From Candidatus Roizmanbacteria bacterium RIFCSPHIGHO2_02_FULL_43_11 (GTDB lineage Bacteria > Patescibacteriota > Microgenomatia > UBA1406 > HO2-37-13b), in contig MFZT01000032.1 of NCBI GenBank assembly GCA_001789515.1, forward strand, positions 1 through 5,247: 5,247 bases of DNA. Reading direction: 5' to 3'. Under the pieces are notes generated by a model, which worked only from the letters and a program-made list of their open reading frames with translations, made no database searches and was not told the origin of the DNA. Position 1 is the stretch's first letter. Every line of letters begins with the position of its first letter. Of the stretch, positions 1 through 3,839 are shown piece after piece. A program made the translations under genes and the position numbers.

Positions 1-133
1 TCCATAGCCGATAGAGTTACGAGATAAGCAGCAAAATAACTTTATGTTCATTTCACATCTTCAGTTTCGAGCTTATTTGAAGGCTACTATATGGGGGTGG
101 TCTTTTGTATGGTTACTGCTATAGGCTTTGGGT
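1..133. other. Left-edge region, no assignable gene
   Basis: Nothing in this stretch can be assigned firmly. On the plus strand frame 1 reads eight codons (SIADRVTR) to a TAA at 25-27, which could be the tail of an upstream gene. On the minus strand an ATG at 51 reads MNIKLFCCLSRNSIGYG and stays open to the window edge, so a divergent gene beginning here is equally possible. Both readings are too short to trust. Confidence 0.25.
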
Positions 134-144
134 TATAATATAAT
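134..144 (+). promoter_or_regulatory. miaA promoter -10 element, leaderless geometry
   Basis: Two overlapping perfect TATAAT hexamers lie at 134-139 and 139-144. The first ends six bases before the ATG at 146, so transcription would be expected to start at or next to that A. No good -35 box is visible at 16-18 bp; TTGTAT at 105-110 is too far away (23 bp). The position argues against the alternative TTG start at 128, which would lie upstream of the -10 element. Confidence 0.55.
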
Positions 145-145
145 C

Positions 146-1111
146 ATGTATTCCTGCGAAGTAATAATTGGTCAAACAGCAACAGGAAAGACCAGGCGCG
201 CTCTTTCACGTGCAATGCAGACGGGAGCTGATGTCATCACCATTGACTCACGACAGGTATACACTCACCTTAATATCGTTACTGGGAAGGATACAGGGGA
301 TGCGCCATTCACTGATATTGCAGAGATCTCCAATAGTGGGCACAGATTAAACATTGGCCATTATCTGTTGAACGGGGTTCGCGTGTGGGGATACGACATC
401 GTTGACCCACATGTTCACTTCTCAAGCCATGACTTCCGAATATATTTTCAGTACATCATGGAGAATACTATCAATAAAGATACCGTCCCTATAGTAGTCG
501 GCGGAACATACTTATATGTAAAGCATCTTATATATGGACTTGACTCTACAACAGCATCAAATTGGAAGCTTCGCACTTCGCTTAAAAATGCCTCTCTTGG
601 GAAACTGCAGCAGATGTTGCAGACTGTAGATTCCCAGACGTTTGTATCCCTTAATGACTCTGATAGAAAAAATCCTCATCGATTGATAAGAAAGATCGAA
701 ATTGCTCAGTTTCAGCTTAAGAAGCATCCTGGGATGGTGGGAATGCAATCGTCCTTAAACACAGCTCCTCTTATCCAACCAACATCGATTATTGCCCTTG
801 CACATGCATCTACAAAAACACTAGAGCAGGCAATCACAACACGCGTTGATGAACGACTTAAGAACGGCGCTGTGCAGGAAACGAGGTGGTTATTGGAACA
901 CGGATATACATACATAGACCCTGGCTTGCAGGCATTAGGATACCTGCCCCTTATTTCATATATAGAGGGTCATCAAACACTTGAGGAAGCTCGTACACTA
1001 TGGATCACCTCAGAGGTCCAGTATGCCAGAAGACAGCTCACGTTTATGAAGAAGGAACAGACCAGTATAATTAAAGTTGGATCTTCACCCTATGATGATG
1101 CCAGTTTCTAA
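146..1111 (+). CDS. miaA: tRNA (adenosine(37)-N6)-dimethylallyltransferase MiaA, divergent
   Basis: MiaA transfers a dimethylallyl group from DMAPP to N6 of A37 in tRNAs that read UNN codons, which stabilises codon-anticodon pairing. The 321-residue product has the family motifs in order: P-loop GQTATGKT at residues 9-16 (usually GPTASGKT), DSRQVY at 34-39, IVTGKD at 44-49 (usually DIGTAK), YDIVDP at 83-88, PIVVGGTYLY at 115-124 (usually GGTGLY), the CPR-like NWKLR at 139-143, NPHRLIRKIEI at 176-186, ALGY at 263-266, and YARRQLTF at 293-300 (usually YAKRQLTWF). Length is normal for the family. ATG 146 is chosen over the in-frame TTG at 128 because the TATAAT boxes lie between them. There is no Shine-Dalgarno sequence. 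The 3' end overlaps the convergent MNT gene by 27 nt. The substitutions suggest a divergent enzyme, but the P-loop lysine and threonine and the first aspartate are intact, so activity is likely. Confidence 0.93.
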   Translation: MYSCEVIIGQTATGKTRRALSRAMQTGADVITIDSRQVYTHLNIVTGKDTGDAPFTDIAEISNSGHRLNIGHYLLNGVRVWGYDIVDPHVHFSSHDFRIYFQYIMENTINKDTVPIVVGGTYLYVKHLIYGLDSTTASNWKLRTSLKNASLGKLQQMLQTVDSQTFVSLNDSDRKNPHRLIRKIEIAQFQLKKHPGMVGMQSSLNTAPLIQPTSIIALAHASTKTLEQAITTRVDERLKNGAVQETRWLLEHGYTYIDPGLQALGYLPLISYIEGHQTLEEARTLWITSEVQYARRQLTFMKKEQTSIIKVGSSPYDDASF

Positions 1112-1402
1112 CGCATCCCTTAATGTAGTCTTATAAACTGCCTTCCTTAATTCATTTGGAGTGACTCCAATTGCGTTAATATCTCTCTCCAAATCCTCGC
1201 TCAGGTCATACATCTGCGAAAATCTTTCAAAAGTGTTAACCCTCGTGAATTTTTTTGCAATAACCAAAATATCAATGTCACTGTAAGGTGTTGTTTTGCC
1301 TGATACATATGAGCCAAATAAAACCACCATTTCAGGTTGAAAAGCCACTTTTATTCTATCTACAAAAACCTCTACTTGTTTTTGAATTTTTTTGTTAACC
1401 AT
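1085..1402 (-). CDS. MNT-type nucleotidyltransferase (MntA-like antitoxin)
   Basis: This is a 105-residue minimal nucleotidyltransferase of the DNA polymerase beta superfamily. It has the hallmark GS-X10-DxD: G30-S31, then D42 and D44 in SDIDILV. A plausible third acidic residue is D74 (RDINAIGV). In characterised MntA-HepT pairs the MNT protein is the antitoxin and AMPylates the HEPN toxin; that role is inferred here from family and neighbour. The start ATG at 1402 lies inside the end of the HEPN gene, with a 31-nt overlap in the -1 frame, so translation is probably coupled. I see no separate promoter or Shine-Dalgarno sequence. It ends in TGA and overlaps the convergent miaA 3' end by 27 nt. 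Length is typical for the family. Confidence 0.9.
   Translation of the reverse strand: MVNKKIQKQVEVFVDRIKVAFQPEMVVLFGSYVSGKTTPYSDIDILVIAKKFTRVNTFERFSQMYDLSEDLERDINAIGVTPNELRKAVYKTTLRDALETGIIIG
1363..1393 (-). other. Candidate -1 frameshift site in HEPN/MNT overlap
   Basis: On the minus strand the HEPN frame reads TTA ACA AAA AAA TTC, so a seven-A run (complement of 1387-1393) sits as A-AAA-AAA in the zero frame, the canonical -1 slippery layout. A -1 slip there enters the MNT frame directly. Two bases further on lies a perfect 7-bp inverted repeat CAAAAAC/GTTTTTG (1378-1384 with 1363-1369) with an 8-nt loop that contains the HEPN stop codon (1372-1374). The stem is AT-rich and closer than usual, so it is a weak stimulator. 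Simple start-stop overlap coupling is the alternative. Confidence 0.3.
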
Positions 1403-1761
1403 AGGTATACTATTTCTGCTGTATCGAGTAATGGTTTAACGCTTTCCTTATCCCGAAAGTGTGCATAGCTTAAGTCAGCGTAACGCGTCCATTCATACGC
1501 TTTGCTCAACGTGCGCACATCCGGTTTATTGATTTCAGTCATATCAATTCCAGCTTCATCAATAAGCTTTTCTATGCGGTGTGTCTTAAGAGGATTTTTG
1601 TCGGTATATTCAACAATATATGCTTTTACAATCTTTTCAACAGCTTGCTGAGCAAAAAATACCGACCCACGCCATCGTTTACCTTCTGCCATGACTTGCA
1701 TATCTTTATAATCCTCCCTCGCAAGCTCTAACCACATCTTTGTCTCCGTTTTCATAGACAT
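1372..1761 (-). CDS. HEPN-domain protein (toxin partner of MNT)
   Basis: This is a 129-residue, mainly helical protein of the HEPN superfamily (PF05168-like). The N-terminal part resembles family members: W10, LAREDYKDM at 13-21, then a helix with FFAQQAVEKIVKAYI at 35-49 and the THRIEKLI segment at 60-67. HEPN toxins are usually ribonucleases using an Rx4-6H motif. Here the matching region is TRYADLSYAHFR, which gives R93 and H101 with seven residues between them, so the canonical spacing is absent, as is the RX4HXY motif of HepT. It is the first gene of the HEPN-MNT operon and overlaps MNT by 31 nt. ATG 1761 is given as the start, but the -10 box abuts it, so the second ATG (1755, two codons in) may be the true start. 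A toxin role is inferred from the pairing; loss of RNase activity is possible. Confidence 0.85.
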   Translation of the reverse strand: MSMKTETKMWLELAREDYKDMQVMAEGKRWRGSVFFAQQAVEKIVKAYIVEYTDKNPLKTHRIEKLIDEAGIDMTEINKPDVRTLSKAYEWTRYADLSYAHFRDKESVKPLLDTAEIVYLWLTKKFKNK

Positions 1762-1770
1762 ATTCTAGCA
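1762..1770 (-). promoter_or_regulatory. HEPN-MNT operon extended -10 promoter
   Basis: On the minus strand TGC followed by TAGAAT forms an extended -10 (TGn at 1770-1768, hexamer at 1767-1762). No -35 box is visible at 17 bp, which is tolerable for an extended -10. The hexamer ends six bases before the ATG at 1755, the same distance as in miaA, so a leaderless transcript beginning at the second methionine codon is expected. Confidence 0.45.
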
Positions 1771-1838
1771 CATGATTGCAAAATGCCCCTAGATTTCCTT
1801 TCCCTTGAGAGTTATACTGGGCCTTAGTTTACCAGTTC

Positions 1839-1866
1839 AACTAGTTATAACTAGTTACAACTAGTT
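1839..1866 (+). repeat. Three AACTAGTT palindromes at 10-bp period (candidate operator)
   Basis: The self-complementary octamer AACTAGTT occurs at 1839-1846, 1849-1856 and 1859-1866, each copy exactly 10 bp after the last, so all face the same side of the helix. A degenerate fourth unit (ACTAATTT) follows at 1870-1877 inside the coding region, and weaker AGTT units precede at 1826 and 1834. The junction of the first two copies also makes GTTATAAC (1844-1851), the palindrome used twice in the operator at 2358-2382. The array ends at the GTG start of the next gene and lies between it and the divergent HEPN operon. It looks like a binding array for a regulator. TATAAC and TACAAC within it could also serve as -10 boxes. 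Confidence 0.6.
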
Positions 1867-2322
1867 GTGACTAATTTAGCAATAAACTTGAATATGGAAC
1901 AACTTGACAAGACTCTGCAAACCTATTTTCTGGATAAAGCACCAAAGTTGCCCGCAGATATTCAGAAGCTTATCGTGCAATATGGGCCGTTTCTTGTGCT
2001 AATTGGTGTCGTGTTTTCGGTGGTTGGTATCGTGGCATCTTTTGGCTTCATGTCTATTGGTAACCCCATGCGCATGTTCGCCGGCGCGTATGTTGGGTTT
2101 ATGTATCAGGTATACTTGCTCTTTAGTATTGTTGCAGCAGTTTTAAGCGCTCTTGCGCTGCCTGGTCTTTTTAATAAGAAAGTGATGGGATGGAAATACA
2201 TGTGGTACAACACAATCTTAGGTGTTGTTGCAAACGCAATTACTTTGAATCTTGCAGGGCTTATTATCGGCGGTGGGCTTGGCTTCTATATTCTGTATCA
2301 GATTAAGAATCACTATAAGTAA
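1867..2322 (+). CDS. Small multi-spanning membrane protein, conserved hypothetical
   Basis: The product is a 151-residue integral membrane protein of unknown function. It has a charged N-terminal segment with DKTLQTYFLDKAPKLP near 14-29, then about four hydrophobic helices: roughly 41-62, 80-100, 112-127 and 128-145. The third and fourth are glycine-rich and end in GFYILYQIK before a lysine-terminated tail. From memory, proteins of this size and layout (KAP.LP, membrane helices, GFYxLFQIK-like end) recur in CPR genomes; this is recall, not a search. GTG 1867 is used as the start because it abuts the palindrome array; ATG 1894 (MEQLDKTL) is an in-frame alternative. Neither has a Shine-Dalgarno sequence. 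It stands alone between the divergent HEPN operon and the downstream toxin-antitoxin operon. Confidence 0.8.
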   Translation: MTNLAINLNMEQLDKTLQTYFLDKAPKLPADIQKLIVQYGPFLVLIGVVFSVVGIVASFGFMSIGNPMRMFAGAYVGFMYQVYLLFSIVAAVLSALALPGLFNKKVMGWKYMWYNTILGVVANAITLNLAGLIIGGGLGFYILYQIKNHYK

Positions 2323-2341
2323 TACCGCATAGGATCTCCCC

Positions 2342-2370
2342 TTGACAGTACTTCTTCACTGTTATAACAT
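2342..2370 (+). promoter_or_regulatory. Promoter of the AbrB-Doc operon
   Basis: A perfect -35 box TTGACA (2342-2347) is followed after 17 bp by TAACAT (2365-2370), a 4/6 match to the -10 consensus. TATAAC at 2363-2368 (15-bp spacing) is the alternative. Transcription would begin near 2377, giving a leader of about 26 nt before the ATG at 2403, with only a weak GGA (2395-2397) as ribosome-binding site. The -10 lies inside the inverted repeat at 2358-2382. Confidence 0.6.
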
Positions 2371-2382
2371 AGTTATAACAGT
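2358..2382 (+). promoter_or_regulatory. 25-bp inverted-repeat operator of the toxin-antitoxin operon
   Basis: Two perfect 11-bp arms, ACTGTTATAAC (2358-2368) and GTTATAACAGT (2372-2382), flank a 3-bp centre. Each arm contains the self-complementary octamer GTTATAAC, with centres 11 bp apart, about one helical turn. A further GTTAT follows at 2381-2385. The site covers the -10 and predicted transcription start, where binding would block initiation. Autorepression by the AbrB-like antitoxin, with or without its toxin, is the natural inference. Confidence 0.7.
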
Positions 2383-2402
2383 TATTCATTTTTTGGACGT
2401 AT

Positions 2403-2648
2403 ATGATTCAAAAAGTAATCCAGGTTGGAAATTCATTGGCTCTGACCATTCCTAAGTCGTTCATTGACCAAACAGGCTTTAAAGCTGGTGATGAGCTTTT
2501 TGTACATCAAGATTTGAGAAGCAAAAGCCTCATTGTTACTCCTAAAAGTAACGCGTCAAAAATGAAAATCAGTCCAGAGCTTTTCTCGTGGTTGTACGAT
2601 ATTGAGGAAAAGTATGGCGAAGTGATTAAAGAGCTCGCGCAAAAATAG
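2403..2648 (+). CDS. AbrB/MazE/SpoVT-type antitoxin
   Basis: This 81-residue protein has an N-terminal swapped-hairpin (SpoVT-AbrB) DNA-binding domain over residues 1-48. It opens IQKVIQVGNSLALTIPKSFI, matching the family pattern in which strand, GNS and the IPK segment form the barrel, followed by FKAGDELFV. The remaining 30 or so residues are charged and probably helical (ISPELFSWLYDIEEKYGEV), the usual place for the toxin-neutralising segment. It is first in a two-gene operon, ends six bases before the toxin ATG, and lies just downstream of a perfect inverted repeat that it probably binds to repress its own operon. Doc toxins are classically paired with Phd; an AbrB-fold partner is a variant pairing. 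Its target specificity is inferred from position only. Confidence 0.88.
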   Translation: MIQKVIQVGNSLALTIPKSFIDQTGFKAGDELFVHQDLRSKSLIVTPKSNASKMKISPELFSWLYDIEEKYGEVIKELAQK

Positions 2649-2654
2649 ATCACT

Positions 2655-3050
2655 ATGAATGACATCCAATTTCTTTCTATTGAGGAGGTTGTCATTATTC
2701 ATGAGAAGATGATCGCCATTGGGGGTGGGGCTTCTGACATCTTGAATATAGATCTCCTTCATGCTTCTGTAGAGAGACCAAGGGCTATGTTTGGAGGGAC
2801 GTATGTGTATATTTCAATTTTCGATATGGCTGCTGCTCTTATTCAGTCGCTCGTTAAAAATCATCCCTTTTTGGACGGAAATAAAAGGACAGCTTTTTTT
2901 TCTGGCATGCGATTTCTAGAAATAAATGGACACCAGCTCTCTGCAAATAGGGAAGAAATCGTGACGTTTATAGTGAGTATTGATCAAGATAATTTAAGTA
3001 TCGAGAAGATTTCGCAATGGTTGAGTCAAAGAGCGCATAAACAAGCTTAG
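2655..3050 (+). CDS. doc: Doc/Fic-family toxin (death-on-curing type)
   Basis: This 131-residue protein has the Fic core motif HPFLDGNKRTAFF at residues 70-82: catalytic H70, F72, acidic D74, then G75-N76-K77-R78. Classical AMPylating Fic enzymes read GNGR; the lysine at the second glycine position is a Doc feature. P1 Doc phosphorylates the elongation factor EF-Tu and so stops translation. Size and layout fit Doc: an N-terminal segment with LSIEEVVIIHEKM, the conserved LL..SVERP region near 34-42, a GGTYVY flap near 47-52, then the Fic helix. The motif is intact, so the toxin is probably active and held by the upstream AbrB-like protein. It has no own promoter or ribosome-binding site, consistent with coupled translation. 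The gene symbol is by family only. Confidence 0.92.
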   Translation: MNDIQFLSIEEVVIIHEKMIAIGGGASDILNIDLLHASVERPRAMFGGTYVYISIFDMAAALIQSLVKNHPFLDGNKRTAFFSGMRFLEINGHQLSANREEIVTFIVSIDQDNLSIEKISQWLSQRAHKQA

Positions 3051-3081
3051 GAATCTACAAGTTATTCTTCTTCACATCCTC

Positions 3082-3087
3082 TATAAT
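3082..3087 (+). promoter_or_regulatory. -10 element of the broken small gene
   Basis: A perfect TATAAT lies seven bases before the ATG at 3095, again placing transcription start at the start codon. TTATTC at 3062-3067 is too close (14 bp) to be a convincing -35 box. The intact promoter spacing supports the view that the following ORF was once a real gene. Confidence 0.45.
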
Positions 3088-3094
3088 ACCCCGT

Positions 3095-3243
3095 ATGAAA
3101 CGCCGGAAGAAAAAGCTTGTTGTAGTTGCAGATGACTTTGAAACTGGCAGCGCGGGCAGTTTATTGCACTTCTTGAGAAAGATAATATCTTCAATGCCTT
3201 AAGAGAGGCCTTTGAATTGATCCGCTTTGGGGATCTCCTGTAA
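3095..3243 (+). pseudogene. Small gene (about 49 codons) broken by a one-base frameshift
   Basis: From ATG 3095 the frame reads MKRRKKKLVVVADDFET and then drifts into an unlikely sequence ending at TAA 3200-3202 (35 residues in all). From 3145 the -1 frame reads WQRGQFIALLEKDNIF followed by NALREAFELIRFGDLL, ending at TAA 3241-3243. The second piece looks like real protein but has no start codon of its own: an in-frame TGA lies at 3139-3141. Adding one base near 3135-3145 joins the pieces as ...DDFET-WQRGQF..., about 49 residues. No canonical slippery heptamer is present, so mutation, or an assembly error, is likelier than programmed frameshifting. The family is not recognised. Its end overlaps the convergent minus-strand ORF (which stops at 3191) by 53 nt. 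Confidence 0.45.
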
Positions 3244-3394
3244 GCTCTTTATCCGGGAGTCTGTATTGTCTTGTAGATAAAACATCCTGGATAACAGCAG
3301 AGAGTCGTGCAGAAGATAGAGATGTTTGTTCAAGCATAGCAATAAAATCTGTCCAGTTATCATCTGGGATATCAACAGGGTCTGGAGACACGAG
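3191..3394 (-). pseudogene. In-frame continuation of the 3763 gene beyond an amber stop
   Basis: This segment is in the same frame as the upstream ORF and separated from it only by the TAG at 3397-3395. It continues LVSPDPVDIPDDNWTDFIAM and on through a helix-like stretch (LSSARLSAVIQDVLSTR) to a TGA at 3193-3191. A GTG at 3391 could serve as a separate start but has no ribosome-binding site. The Pro/Asp-rich sequence on both sides of the TAG (QDPLVP, then LVSPDPVDIPDD) reads as one interdomain linker, which favours a single interrupted gene. The last 20 or so residues look less protein-like and overlap the forward broken gene, so the original C-terminus may also be altered. Confidence 0.4.
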
Positions 3395-3763
3395 CTAAGG
3401 AACTAGTGGATCCTGCACCATATCTTGCCATGCATCATTCGTAAGTATTGCCATCCTTCTTCTTATCACTCGTTGAGGACCGCACACCGGATCATTTGCT
3501 CCATGCAGGTGAAACTCGTATATTCTCCCAGGGCGGGCCGCCCATACAATAAGCTGTTGAATAGTCGATCCAAATTGTGCTTGCAGTGAAACAAGGACGT
3601 CTCCATCTCCTTCAAAAAGGATCATTTCTGTGTTACTCCTGATACTGGATGTTGTCACAAGCTGGGTTCCTTGAGCGAGTAGACTTTTTGCAGCAGCACG
3701 AAATCTTTCTGCTATATCTCTTGGTAGTATTTCTGCGCCAAGAACAAGTTCTGATCTTGCCAT
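3395..3763 (-). CDS. Hypothetical protein, possibly truncated by TAG
   Basis: I do not recognise the family. The 122-residue product starts with a helical segment (LPRDIAERFRAAAKSLLAQG, about 13-32). A run of alternating polar and hydrophobic residues follows that looks like an antiparallel beta sheet (QLVTTSSI, EMILFEGDGDVLVSL, QQLIVWAAR, IYEFHLHG), then a basic RRRMAIL strand and NDAWQDMV. There is no signal peptide or membrane segment. It ends at a TAG beyond which the same frame stays open for 67 more codons, so the intact protein was probably about 190 residues. It has a good promoter and is divergent from the flippase. A cytosolic soluble protein is the most that can be said. Confidence 0.65.
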   Translation of the reverse strand: MARSELVLGAEILPRDIAERFRAAAKSLLAQGTQLVTTSSIRSNTEMILFEGDGDVLVSLQAQFGSTIQQLIVWAARPGRIYEFHLHGANDPVCGPQRVIRRRMAILTNDAWQDMVQDPLVP

Positions 3764-3773
3764 AAGACCTAAT

Positions 3774-3801
3774 AGTATACCACGATAAAAATCCGTTTCA
3801 A
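3774..3801 (-). promoter_or_regulatory. Promoter of the 3763 gene
   Basis: On the minus strand TTGAAA (3801-3796) is followed after 16 bp by TATACT (3779-3774), preceded by TGG to give an extended -10. This is one of the best promoters in the window. The predicted start is near 3767, only about four bases before the ATG at 3763, so the leader would be nearly absent and carry no Shine-Dalgarno sequence. A strong promoter for a gene with an internal stop suggests recent damage, or that the short product is functional. Confidence 0.6.
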
Positions 3802-3826
3802 CCTGAACTCAAGGCTTCATGTATCG

Positions 3827-3832
3827 TATACT
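3827..3832 (+). promoter_or_regulatory. -10 element of the flippase gene
   Basis: TATACT ends seven bases before the ATG at 3840, so transcription should start at or one base before that codon. A weak -35 candidate CTGAAC lies at 3803-3808 (18 bp). The box lies between the two candidate starts of the flippase gene and favours 3840 over 3819. Both divergent -10 boxes in this intergenic region contain the palindrome GTATAC (3775-3780 and 3826-3831). Confidence 0.5.
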
Positions 3833-3839
3833 TATTTTT

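Noticed and set aside
557..915. Minus-strand ORFs of 63 and 67 codons inside miaA.
   Set aside because: Antisense shadows of a gene with clear family motifs; their translations show no recognisable features.
1805..1833. TTGAGA at 1805 and TATACT at 1813 as a promoter for the membrane protein gene.
   Set aside because: The boxes are only two bases apart, TTGAGA has just TTTACC at 17 bp, and TATACT has no -35 match. Neither makes a convincing promoter, so none was called.
2507..2762. Minus-strand ORFs of 62 and 68 codons across the antitoxin-toxin junction.
   Set aside because: They are antisense to two strongly supported genes and have no supporting signals.
2351..3075. Nine-base direct repeat CTTCTTCAC at 2351-2359 and 3067-3075 flanking the toxin-antitoxin operon, as possible insertion scars.
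   Set aside because: Many nine-base repeats are expected by chance in a window this size, and neither copy sits at a clear cassette boundary.
3095..3243. Programmed frameshift in the split small gene.
   Set aside because: The codons at the joint (GAC TTT GAA ACT) do not form an X-XXY-YYZ heptamer and no stem-loop was seen, so a plain indel is simpler.
3403..3416. GAACTAGTGGATCC matches, from memory, the adjacent SpeI-BamHI sites of common cloning-vector polylinkers, close to the TAG stop.
   Set aside because: The match is only 14 bases, the minus-strand frame runs through it as plausible protein, and no other polylinker sites follow on either side. Coincidence is likeliest, though read-level inspection would settle it.
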